Both the position numbers and the translations under genes were made by a program. A stretch of 64,000 nt of DNA from Favolaschia claudopus (taxonomy: Eukaryota > Basidiomycota > Agaricomycetes > Agaricales > Mycenaceae): assembly GCA_037176885.1 (NCBI GenBank), contig JAWWNJ010000067.1, positions 62,001-126,000 on the forward strand, written 5' to 3'. This document shows positions 22,294 to 32,315 of the stretch, in pieces; positions within the stretch are counted from its first letter, which is position 1, and every line of letters starts with the position of its first letter. A model generated the notes under the pieces. That model did not search any database. It saw only the letters and a program-made list of their open reading frames with translations, and was not told the origin of the DNA.

Positions 22294-25200
22294 CTACTCC
22301 TCAACCTCACCCCCCATGAAGAACTCTTCATCGCTAGCCACCCCGCCGGCGGCTTCATCGTCGTCTTCGTCTTCGTCGTCGTCGCTGCCCGCCTCCTCCT
22401 CCTCATCCGCCGCCTCCGGCATTGCGGGCATACGCTTGCGACCGCGGCCGCGATGGATCTCCGTCATGCTCACCTCCAACCTCGCCGCTAGCTTGCGATA
22501 CATCGCCGCCTGCCCTAGCGCGTAAGCAATTGCGCCCTGGGCAAATCCCACTTCCACGCTTCCCACCGGTATATCCTTTACCCTGTTCTCCCACTTCACC
22601 GCCTCGTGCTCAAACGAAATCAGAGAGCGGCGGTGCTCCTCCTTCAAGAGCCCGACCTCTTCCGTCCACCGCCGGCTGCGGGCACGCGCCTTCGTCCATT
22701 CGATGCGCAGCGCGTCCTCTAGCTCAGCGTCGGACCCCGTCGTCCCCGCCTCCGTCCATATCCACGATACCTCCCGCCTGTTTTCTGCCGGGTTGGCCAC
22801 CGCCTCCTCCTCGCCCTGAGCGTCTTCCTCAAGCATCCTCACATCCTCCCCCTCCTCTTGCAAGCGCCGAATTCTCTCCTAACGCGTGGCGTCCTGCCGA
22901 GCGCGAACCGCCTGGCGCTTTGTCAACTCCTCGGGATCCTCCATCGTTCTCACGTCCTCCTTCCGCAACCTCCGCCACCCAACCTTTGAAACATCCCCGC
23001 CCGCCAGCATACGCAGCGCATCCCACGCTGCTTGGTATTTCTCGGAATGAAGACGTATCTTGCTCTCGTTTCTCGCCACCAGCGATCGAGTGCGAGTATT
23101 GGCGCCTTGATGGCGGGCGTGGAGAGCTTTATAATCGAAGTACCGGCTCTTGATGTGGAGCTGGTTGCGAAGACGCATGAGCGATTCGGAACATTGAGCA
23201 TCCCGTAGAAGCTGCTCAATGTGCTGGACTCCCGCAACGCAGCCCACCTCCCGTTCCTCAGGCGTCAATGCCGAGGGTAGCATCAAGGGGGTCGTCTCCG
23301 GGAGTTCCTCCGCCTCGCCTCCGCGCCGCGCTAACGCTTGAAGCGCCCCAGGCGAGTACGTGGCTTGAAGTTTGCGGAAGCGGACAATGCCGCGGCTGAG
23401 GGTTCGGCGTAAGGCGATTATGTCGATTTGTTGAGTGGTGGTGCCAGCCTTCTTGAGCTCTATCTGAACGCGTAACCGACGCCTTGAATTACCGTCAGTA
23501 AGCAGCCACTGGTAGCGGGGAGAATATACGCACTGTTGATCCTCCAATTCCAGTCCATTGTGCACGAAGGAACTGGGGCTCACGTCATGAAGAGACGGAA
23601 CCCCTTTCGCTGCATCGGCCGCCTCTTCCTCCGCCAGCTTCAGCCTCACATCCGACTCCTTCAAGGCTAAGAACGCGTTAGTTAGGAGTGCATGAGAGCG
23701 GGCGACAATAACGTACCGCTCGTTGTAACCTCGTACCGCCTCGTACTCCACTACCATCTTCTCCCAACCCACCACCCGCTCCCCCTGCTCCGCCGTGAAC
23801 GCCTCAAACGCCTCCGTTTGGATATCTCGCTCGCGCGTGGCTTTGTCGAGGCGCTTCCGGAGCAATTCTCCTGCGAACATCGTCAGCATTCCGCAATCCG
23901 TTGAGGAGGCATGCTTACCCAAAGTAATCAGCTTACACCAGTTCCAGAACGCCCAATGGTCGTCCAGAACATCCGCCCGCGACCCCGGACCCATCTCCCG
24001 CGTACTCGACGCCACGCCGCCAATGTTTGCCCAAGGACGCTCGATCCCTTCGCCGTCGGTCTGCCCAGCGCCCGCGAGATAGTTTAATGAGAAGCAGAGT
24101 TGACATCTGAGCGTGTGGGCGTGTATGTGCATCTTCGGGATCACAAAGGCCACGATGTGGAGGATGAGGGTGAGGCGGACGAGAGGAGGGAGGTTTTTAA
24201 GCCGTTCCAATAGATTCTTAAACCATTGACAAACAATGTCGTATGAGATGACCTTGGGAAGGCGGGCGTGGATGAACCGGAGGATGCAGGCGGTGATCCA
24301 GTCCATATTAGCGTACCTGAATGAATCAGGGTCAGCGGGGACGGGGAAATGGAGCGACGAACACATACCGCTCTCCTTTTTGCAAATCGCCGACGCCCGT
24401 TGGTTGCACAAACTCATGGCGCGCGCAAACCCCCATCCCCACCCCTGTGACGCTATATCCCCTCGAAAACTTTGTATTCGCGTAATCCAGCGCAGCCAAG
24501 CCGCTGCAAGTACTCATCTAGAAGCTAGTCAGCATACGCCTATAAATCTAAACCTGTGATAGAGCTCACCTCCACCTGGTCTGTTACCGTCAATAAGTAC
24601 TGACGATATGGCTCGGGCTCGCAGAAATAGGACCAGCCAGCGCCGAGCGCGGGGTCACGCAAGGCGCTGGACACGAGGCGGCGCTTGAGGCGGAAGCAGG
24701 CGTCCAAGGCAAGGAAGAAGGTGTAAAGATATCTACAATGAGCGGCAATCAACAACTGTGGACGTCCAAAATGCTGAGCACAAACCTGAGTTCCGGCACA
24801 ATATCCTCCCAATTCTCTGGAAGGTTTATACCCGGACGAGGGCAGGCGGGGCATCGTATCGCCAGCTCGCCGGCCTGCGTCCCATTCACACCGCTCAAGG
24901 CATGCCCCCGACCGCCACGCTTGAGCATAAGCAGGTGGCGAAATATCCGTGTAACCCGCAGGAATTCGCGATAGCGGTAGGGGAGCGGGCCACCCGTTCC
25001 GTCGGTGAGCTTCTCAACGGCTGAATAATAGTCGTACATCGTCGTCTTCCCCTTGAGGGTCTGGATGTGGAAATTGTCGAGGAGGCGGAAGGTAAAGGCG
25101 GTTCGGGGCACCTGGTGGGTGGCAGGGAACCACCGGTAGCGTAGGAGTTGGACGCGATCCTCGCCAGACTCTATCTCCCGCTCACACCCGCAAAAGTCCA

Positions 25201-26068
25201 CCGCCACTTCGTGGATGTAATCGACATCCACGACAACAAAGTTCTCGTGTCCTGCGCGTGGGCGGCCGCAGCCTGGGTGTCCAAACTGAATGCGCAAGCC
25301 AAGAGCTTTCAATGAGGTCCGGGTAAAAAGTTGCCCATCCCAAGCCTACGGAAGATAGAAGTCAGTGTGCGTGCATCGAGGACGATATCCCCAGACGTAC
25401 ATCTATGATATGCAGCGGGTTAGCGGCGTGAAGAGCCAAGCAGCATTCCTTGCAGTACAAAAGATTGTCGTGACAATCGCGACAGCGATATACGGGGGTA
25501 CGGATGTCACAGCGGGGACAGAGATCTTCCGGGGCGTCGCCACACCCGTCGAGTCGCAAGAATTCACAGAGGTATTCATCACGCAGGCGGCGCAAATCAT
25601 ACAAGGCCGGATCCTGTGATTTCGCGTCAAAACAGCAAAGTAGTTAGGATTTTTATGACATACCGACGGCTTGAAAGCCTTCTTCTGCCGCGCGCGCGTA
25701 GGGGACGGAGGCCGCAAGAAAAAGCCTCCAAGGTCCATGTCATACAACTCTCCATTGATGCCTTGGGGCTCAAAGTCGGGATCGAAATCATGGAGAGACG
25801 GAGGTTCGAGTGGAGGCTCTGCTGCCTGGATACGGGCACGTTTGACGGGTGATGGTGGATCAATGGAGACAACTTCCGTTTGCACGCGACGACGGTCGGC
25901 AGTAGGTCGTTCCACCGTCGCTTGGATTGGGGCGTTGATTGGCGGCGTAATAAAGTCGGCCACGGAGGTATTCACTAGATATTCTTCAGTGGAACGCTGG
26001 GCTCCGCGCAAGAGGGGGCGTTTAGAGGTGGCGACGCGTCGCTTGACTGGGGGACGCGCATCCGACAT
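22294..26068 (-). pseudogene. KDZ transposase of element B, with an in-frame TAG
   Basis: I model exons 26068-25664, 25613-25401, 25345-24786, 24732-24570, 24517-24369, 24316-23919, 23870-23534 and 23482-22879, giving 942 residues to a TAG at 22881-22879. The same frame continues to 22294 for 194 more residues that align with the C-terminus of the element A enzyme (VSWIWTEAG against ISWIWVTRG; LRIEWTKARARSRRW against VRIEWAKTRARSLRW). The TAG therefore looks like a nonsense mutation; CAG to TAG would fit. The CxC2 cluster is intact (LCPRCDIRTPVYRCRDCHDN, then CKECC and H). The core shows LALDACFRLKRR (Asp 403), SYDIVCQW (Asp 523) and QTDGEGIERPW (Glu 586). The core is complete, so the truncated protein or readthrough could still be active. 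Confidence 0.88.
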
Positions 26069-26494
26069 CCCGCCAAAAAAAATTGGTGGCAAGCGGACGT
26101 AGTGATGGTCACGCGTCACATCGGACATCAACAAGCTATCGGCCGAGGCCATCCACAAATCTTTCTAAGTCCCTCTTACCACAAACTCGTAAACTCAGAC
26201 GTCAACCAGCCCTCAAGCAACCTCAAGTTACCTTTGGGTTACTCGGACCTTGCTCGGACTACAATCAACCTCGACTCTTACTTTGACGCCACCTAATGAC
26301 TTCCACATCCCTAATTACTTCCACATCGTCACCACCATCTCAACTTTGATTGTCGCATCCCATCATATCAGAATCAGCTCAAGCACGCATGGACCGTTCT
26401 CCAAGGCTTGGCGACTCGGAATTATACCCGGACGATAAAAACAAATCATGCTCCTTTGCGAATCCACCAGTAACCCCCACCCTCTGCGAAGAAA

Positions 26495-28387
26495 ATGTCT
26501 CTGCCCAGTAAGTTTCTTTCTCCCTTTGACTAAGCGTTTCGTGGCTCCGACCTTGGAGCTGCAGAACGCAGTAACCTCCGCCTTCACTGCAACGGTTCTG
26601 ACGCGCCAATTCCAGGGTTAACGAGGTCGGGGGCTGAATTCAGCCCCTTCTCAGGAGCGGTTGCCCTTCGACTACCCCACATCCGACTGCGGGACTTACT
26701 TGCTCGGCGCGAAGACGGTCCTGACTCTGACGCCGAGTCGGACGAGGACAGCGACGAAGAGATTGCCCCCCCCACCAAACCCCGACCCCAACCCCCTACG
26801 TTCCCTCGCCCAACCCGCGCCCCAGCGCCCGCCGCCTCCAACGGCGCCATGCCCGGCTCGGTTATTCGCTGCGCTCGCCCCGACCGCCCCTCAACAACTC
26901 CCGCCCCAGCGCCTGCTTCCTCCAGCGGCGCCATGCCCGGCTCGGTTATTCGCTGCGCTCGCCCCGACCGCCCCTCAACAACTCCCGCCCCAGCGCCTGC
27001 TTCCTCCAGCGGTGCCATCCCCGGCTCGGTCATTCGCTGCGCTCGCCCCAACCGCCCACCAACAACTCCCGCCGCGCCAGTGCCAAAGATCACGGGCAAA
27101 TCCCGCCGGCAGGCCAAAAAACACGACAAGCAGCGTGCAGCTCGGCGCGAGGTGCGCGAACGCCGATGCGTAGAGGCTGGAACACGCCTCAAGCACATCT
27201 CCAAGCTTCGTGTTCGCGGCGCCGTGCCGCTATTCCTCCACCTGGGGCTTGGTGATATCTTCCACGCGCCGGTGGCGTCGTCGGGCTGGCAGGCGGTGCG
27301 CCAGACGGAAGAAAATCCCCGCGCGCATAGCCTCAAGGAACTACTGGCGGCCGAGCCAGACATGCGGGTCTATGAGTGGCAAGGGTACGTCCACTTGCTC
27401 TTTCATCTATGATTCATTTCTCACTGTGACCCCAGGGAGCCGACCCCCGTCGTCGACGCCGACAACCTCCTTTTCTTTGCCCTGGGTGGCTTCCCAGACG
27501 ACCAACCGGGGCGTAGTTGGGACGAGGAGGTCGCGAAGCCCGCCGCCAAGGACATACGCGCCACTGCCGTCGATATCTACACGGAACCTCGGTGGCTTCG
27601 TAAGCGGCGTGCGCGCAACGGCGAGTCGGTCCCGCGTCGAGGTCCGCACGCTGCCAAGACCATCGGGATTTCTATGGGCGGCGGCCAAACCCACCCCCAG
27701 AATACTGCGCACAGCGTTCGCCTCCATCGGCTCCTCACCAACCTGCTCGCATTGCAATCCATTCAACGCATTGCCGGTTGGACGAATAGTAAGTCCGTCG
27801 GACCCTACCCCAGCCATTACGCTAACCCCCCGCCAGTGCTGTTCATGGCATTCGCCAAGCAGCTTCACTCCTTCTACGAGAAGGAGCTACGCTCTGTCTG
27901 CGAGCACGACCCGCGCACGATCCGCAACTTCCCCGCACGGCTTTCCGTCTTTTCGATGGTGACCATCAACTTCGGCCCCGCGACGGTAACTTTCCCGCAC
28001 ATCGACTACCGCAACCTCGCCTGGGGGTGGTGCGCCATCACGGCGCTCGGAAACTACAACCCAGACCTTGGAGGACACCTCGTTCTCTGGGATTTAAAAC
28101 TCATTATTCGCTTTCCGCCGGGGTCGACCATTCTGATCCCCTCCGCAATCCTCCGCCACTCGAATACCACGATCCAAGCCAACGAGACGAGGTTCTCCTT
28201 CACGCAGTTCACCCCCGCCGGCCTCTTTCGTTGGGTTTACAATAAGTTCCGCACCGACGCCGACATCAACAAGTCGAAAACGACGACGCCGGCTGAGCAT
28301 GAACAAAGGAAGAAGGATCGGGCTAGGCGCTGGGATGAGGGGGTAAAAATGTATACTCGGTGGCAAGGACCCGTCTCTACCGTGTAG
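26495..28387 (+). CDS. TET/JBP-family 2-oxoglutarate/Fe(II) dioxygenase, element B cargo
   Basis: I model four exons: 26495-26507, 26565-27384, 27436-27788 and 27837-28387. They sum to 1737 bases (578 residues). The first exon is only 13 bases (MSLP plus one base). The N-terminal third is acidic and then holds three 28-residue repeats (AMPGSVIRCARPDRPSTTP and onward), followed by a basic stretch KSRRQAKKHDKQRAARREVR, perhaps a nuclear signal. The catalytic part has FGPATVTFPHIDYRNLAWGW, giving the metal ligands His 450 and Asp 452, then GGHLVLWDL, FPPGSTILIPS and LRHSNTT (His 503), and ETRFSFTQF (Arg 514, the 2-oxoglutarate contact). This matches basidiomycete TET/JBP proteins, which oxidise 5-methylcytosine or related bases in DNA. 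It lies head-to-head with the transposase, 426 bases apart, so they may share a promoter. All key residues are present and I see no break. Confidence 0.85.
26847..27074 (+). repeat. 84-base in-frame tandem repeat within the TET/JBP gene
   Basis: Units start at about 26848, 26932 and 27016 and code AMPGSVIRCARPDRPSTTP followed by APAPASSSG. Units one and two are nearly identical at DNA level; the third differs at a few bases (Ile for Met, Asn for Asp) and is incomplete. Because 84 is a multiple of three, the copy number can change without breaking the frame. Confidence 0.85.
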
Positions 28388-28931
28388 TTACAATATTATA
28401 CCGCAATATATCATTATTATTCTCAGCTATCATTTCGGGGACCTTATTCGGATATGACGAACACGTTATGGTATGACGAACTCGAGCGGAGCCGAGCGCC
28501 ACGGACAGCGACCTACCACTCAGCGGCGACCCCATTCCGACGAATTTCAGTCACAGTGGCGACAGAGGTGTTCCCCCTATGGCCCTGAATTTTATTGGAA
28601 TTTTTCTACAACTTCGATCTGAAAGCAAGTCAAGGTAAAGTATGGGCTCGAAGGCTCGAATCCATGTATGGATTCCTGACCTTCACCACCACTCTCGAAA
28701 ATCGACCAGACTCAAATTTTCTGCTTAACCGCTCAACACCTTCGTTCATATCCCAATACTCGTCTACATTCACTTCTGGCTTAAAAACTCATCCAATTCG
28801 TCGACAACGCCTCTGACAACCCGAGCCTCGTTTCGTCTTGATCCGACCAAGGTGAGCCTCAAACCCCTTCATACACCTACTGCTGATTCTCCGGACAAGC
28901 TCACCGGCAATCCTTACACTCCCCCACATCT
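28388..28931. other. Intergenic region between TET/JBP and basic-protein genes
   Basis: Contains a GC-rich tract (28470-28570) and a possible 5' exon-intron junction (accaag/gtgagcc near 28851) for the downstream gene. No convincing open frame. Confidence 0.4.
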
Positions 28932-29595
28932 ATGCCCGTCAACACCGCCGCCGACGTCGTCAACAAATCTTCATCCGCTCAGCTTCAAGCTGCGGCGCGA
29001 TACCGCGAGAAGTCGCCGTCTTACGCTCCACAATCCCTGCGCCGTTAACGCAAGTCACCTGTAGAAACAAGAAGGAGCTTCAAGCGAAGGCTCGCCAACG
29101 CATGGCTCGGTGGGTTTCTCTCACAAAGATGCTCAATCGGCGATCGTCGACAAATACGTAGGCATCGCGCGCGCCTCGCAGATCTACCTGACGAAGAGCG
29201 TCAAGAACACCGGGAGAAGGCTCGGGCATGGGATGCGCGCTACCGCCAGCGTCATGCGTCGACTTTGGCAAGTAGGCAGGCGGATCGGCGGGCGATGTGC
29301 GGTCTTTCTCTCCATACTAACCTCTTACGCTAACGCTCGAGGGGACAGGTCTTACATCTCGAGGCACGGTTGTGATGCCTGGCTACGGAGGCGAGGCGGT
29401 GGTACGGGAAACGAGGAGGAAGGATCGAGCGGGGAGGGCGGGGGTTCTGAGGAGGACGATGAGGTGGACAGGACCATGCTGCGGAAGCGTCTCGCGCAAC
29501 GGCGAGCAAAAAGGTGCGTGTCTTCCCTCTTCATGATCTCTTTTCCTTATTCTCATCTTTTCCTTCTACCTCGCAGGTCCGGAGAACGTGTTTGA
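28932..29595 (+). CDS. Small basic 'KARA/ARQR' protein, element B cargo
   Basis: I model five exons: 28932-29011, 29065-29109, 29162-29296, 29349-29513 and 29577-29595. They sum to 444 bases (147 residues) with matching phases. After a short start (MPVNTAADVVNKSS) the protein is a run of basic helix: QAAARYREKNKKELQAKARQ, RMARHRARLADLPDEERQEH, REKARAWDARYRQRHASTLA. It ends with SYISRHGCDAWLRRRG, an acidic linker and LRKRLAQRRAKR. The basic-helix part resembles the element A protein at 13286-14336. In transposase orientation both genes point the same way, which supports shared ancestry. The function is unknown; nucleic-acid contact is inferred from charge. Confidence 0.6.
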
Positions 29596-29790
29596 CGGGC
29601 TTAAATGTCCCTTCACTCTGACCCCGCCGCCTGTTAGCCATCAAATGGGTCGTATGTAAGTATCTTGAATAGTATAGTGCTAGTATCGTTTGTAAAATGT
29701 CTTGAATGTCATAATCGACTTGTCGCTGTTCCAACGAAGGATGGGGTCTTTTAGCAAGATGAATTCGTCGCGTTACATGGTATAGGATGT

Positions 29791-30383
29791 CTAAGATTGG
29801 TCTACGGCCGCGCGACGAGCCCGACGCGCGTCGGCGGCGTCGCAGAGCTTGTGAAGGACTGCTTGCAAGCGCTCCCACGCGCGCTCGGCCTCGTCGATGT
29901 CGTTGGTGTCCATCATAGCCGCATGCTCCGCCTCCGTCAATTCTCCGTGGTCCAAAAGCTGGTCAAGGGCAACCTCCGCGCGCTGGAGAGGGTCGGTTTT
30001 GGGGATGAGGAAATCGTGGAGGGCGGTGGTGAACTCCGCAATGGTTTCGAGGGTGTTGGCGCGGTTGGCCGCACGCTGAGCTGGGGTGAGGTACGGCGTG
30101 AGCTCGAGAGGGTTGTGGCGCTCGTTTTCGTCGGGGCCGGTGATTTCGTCGGGGCCGGTGAGGAAAAAGGGCTCGAGATCGGTTTGACGGACCCCAGCCT
30201 GCATCTCGCGGATGGGACGGGGAGGAGGGAAAGTGAAGGCGACGTCGGCCGAATTTTCGTCGGTGATATTTTGAGTGTTTTCGCTAAAAAAACATCAATC
30301 ACTCGATCACTGTCACTTGTTTTTTTCTCTCACCTCGTCTCCGCCGCCGTCCGCTCCCCATCCTCAACGTTCTGCGTGTCCAT
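29791..30383 (-). CDS. Small helical protein, element B cargo
   Basis: I model two exons, 30383-30334 and 30283-29791, coding 180 residues. The start is MDTQNVEDGERTAAETR. The middle contains GPDEITGPDENERHNPLEL, a small internal repeat, and then LTPAQRAANRANTLETIAE. The rest is predicted helical (RAEVALDQLLDHGELTEAEH, ERAWERLQAVLHKLCDAA) and ends RRARRAAVDQS. I do not recognise the family. The two-exon phase agreement and a long frame with few rare residues support a real gene. It is divergent from the next gene at 30591, with about 200 bases between the start codons. Confidence 0.55.
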
Positions 30384-30590
30384 GGAAGATTGTAGTGCGG
30401 TGAGTGGGGAGAGTAATGGTTAGGTTAACGATTGAGTAATGCTTGCGCCCAGACCGCGGGAATGTGGCGTGCCAGCCTATATAGCTTCGCTGGCAGGCGA
30501 GTCCTCTTCGTCTTCGCTCCAGTCTTTTTGCCTCCCCAAAAACACCCTCAACAATCCAAAATCTTTCCTTCCACCCTTTTGCAAAAAAAA

Positions 30591-31711
30591 ATGGCTTCCT
30601 CTGCTGCTTCAACTCGTACTCGTTGTCGCCCAGCCTACTACCCCCGCCCTGGCTTTGAAGACACCACCAGCGTCGACCGCATGACCAACGAGCGGTATCA
30701 CATCGTCTTCGAGGGACGCGCAATCGGCGTCTACCCCAATCCGTACGCCTCCTTCGTTGTGCTCTTTTCTTCTTCTGCTAACTCTGTAAATTTTAGCCTG
30801 GATGCCAATGCGCAGACGAACGGGTACTCAGGCCAATACCAGCGCGCGGTCAAGACCTGGGAGGGGCCCAACAGCGTCGAAATCCTCTGGGACCGCTACT
30901 GCGACGAGCATCATCTCGGCGGCTGCCCGACCCCAACTCTCCCCGACGGTTTCACCGCTTCGACCCCCGTTTGGCGGCATGGGACTCGCCGCTCGGCGCG
31001 AGTTCCTGACCCGCATTACGTTCCCAACCCCCCGCGCACGCCGCAGCGCCCCCGCACGGCTGGCCCTCAACTCGGCTCCCCATTCGTGGTCCCCTCGTCG
31101 GTGTCGCCGGAGCCATTGCCGCCCTACGTCATGCCTCGCGCGCCTTTGCGCATCGTTCCCCACAGCCCGATCTTCCCGGGCTACCCGGCCAGCTCCGCCG
31201 CTACTGAATCCTCCCATTCGTGGTCCCCTCGTCGGTGTCGCCGGAGCCATTGCCGCCCTACGTCATGCCTCGCGCGCCTTTGCGCATCGTTCCCCACAGC
31301 CCGATCTTCCCGGGCTACCCGGCCAGCTCCGCCGCTACTGAATCCTCCCTCACGTCCACCGACAACTCCTCTCCTCGCTCTCCCCGCACCCCCATCGAAA
31401 TCGACAGCGATCCCGAGGCTGAATATGTCTCCACCGACTTCGACTTCGAGTCTCTCGACAACGGCTTGCCTAACGAGTTCGGGCCCTTGTGCTGGGGCAT
31501 CATGGGCATGCGTCGCCGCATCTACGACCACCCTCTCCCCGCCATCCGCGCCGCCGTCTCGGCCAACGTCGGCCCCATGATGATTCTCATGTCGGCGGTG
31601 GACGAGATGAGCTTGGAGGGCATGCATGAGCTGGAGCCCCCCTCGCCGGCCTCGCAGCCCGTCAACTCGCAGCGTTCGCAGGCGGTCGCGGGGCCGTCGA
31701 GGCGCGCGTAG
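30591..31711 (+). pseudogene. RNase H1 N-terminal-like protein, frameshifted by a 134-base duplication
   Basis: Exon 1 is 30591-30742 and exon 2 starts at 30797. The N-terminal domain reads RYHIVFEGRAIGVYPNPLDA, NAQTNGYSGQYQRAVKTWEG and then VEILWDRYCDEHH, the pattern of the small hybrid-binding domain at the N-terminus of RNase H1. A Pro/Ser-rich linker follows. Within it, 134 bases are repeated exactly (31081-31214 and 31215-31348). Since 134 is not a multiple of three, the reading frame changes after the first copy and ends at 31580. Without the second copy the frame runs to 31711 with an acidic, ordered C-terminus (DPEAEYVSTDFDFESLDNGL, CWGIMGMRRRIYDHP) of 310 residues. The frameshifted form would be 311 residues with a basic Pro/Arg-rich tail. 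An assembly error cannot be excluded. Confidence 0.7.
31081..31348 (+). repeat. Exact 134-base tandem duplication
   Basis: Two adjacent copies, each starting CATTCGTGGTCCCCTCG and ending GCTACTGAATCCTCC, with no difference that I can see. Identity this high points to a very recent event or to an assembly artefact. Confidence 0.9.
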
Positions 31712-32315
31712 GTGGGTATTTCGGACTTCTGGCTTTGGACGATATGTAAATAGATTGCTCGCTGTTCGCTACGTTTCCCTCCTCATCCCTACGCGCACCA
31801 CCGCTATTCCGGCTTCTGCCCCTCCTCGTATACCTTTTGGACTTGCGCTTCATCCTCATTGCTGTGTTTTTTGGACCCTCGCTCTGCCCCGTCCCTCCTT
31901 GTTTCACTCGCCTCGCCCCCTCGTACTGTAGCCGTTTCCATCCCCCTCTCCGCACTCCTCCAGCTGTAGCTTCTTGACCCTACCTCTCGACGATCTTCTT
32001 GTATTGCTACACATTCTTGTATTCCGCTCGCTGTCTACGTCTCATTATTTACCTGCCTTTCATGTATCTATTCTTTGTTGCTTGTAAATATATTCATCTT
32101 CGTGTAAAGTCTGAGTGAAAGTTTGGAAATGACTTCGTAGAATCTTTGGAAATGGTAGAAAAGTGGACTTAATGCATTTGGAGAGAGCACTTTACAAACT
32201 TGTATGTAAAAGTAGCGTAGCTTAATGTAAGTGGCGAGCGTATTCGGCTCCCCGTTTGCCTCGCGACTCGCTGACTCGCCGACCCACCCACCCTACGACC
32301 CTATCGCAGCGACCA
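31712..32315. other. Intergenic region in element B, no gene seen
   Basis: About 600 bases, strongly C/T-rich from 31770 to 31970 and AT-rich from 32030 to 32220. It probably holds the 3' end of the upstream gene and the promoter of the WF-motif gene that starts at 32316. Confidence 0.4.

Noticed and set aside
22422..23153. Plus-strand frame of 243 codons
   Set aside because: It lies opposite the conserved C-terminal part of the element B transposase and is Pro/Ser/Arg-rich shadow sequence.
23669..23716. A 48-base GT-AG intron in the element B transposase
   Set aside because: Splicing it out shifts the reading frame into a stop; reading through keeps a frame that aligns with the element A enzyme.
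26584..27363. Minus-strand frame of 259 codons opposite the TET/JBP repeats
   Set aside because: It is produced by the 84-base coding repeat read on the other strand.
28640..28665. tRNA-like B-box phrase (GGCTCGAATCC)
   Set aside because: No matching A-box, anticodon stem or acceptor stem could be drawn around it.
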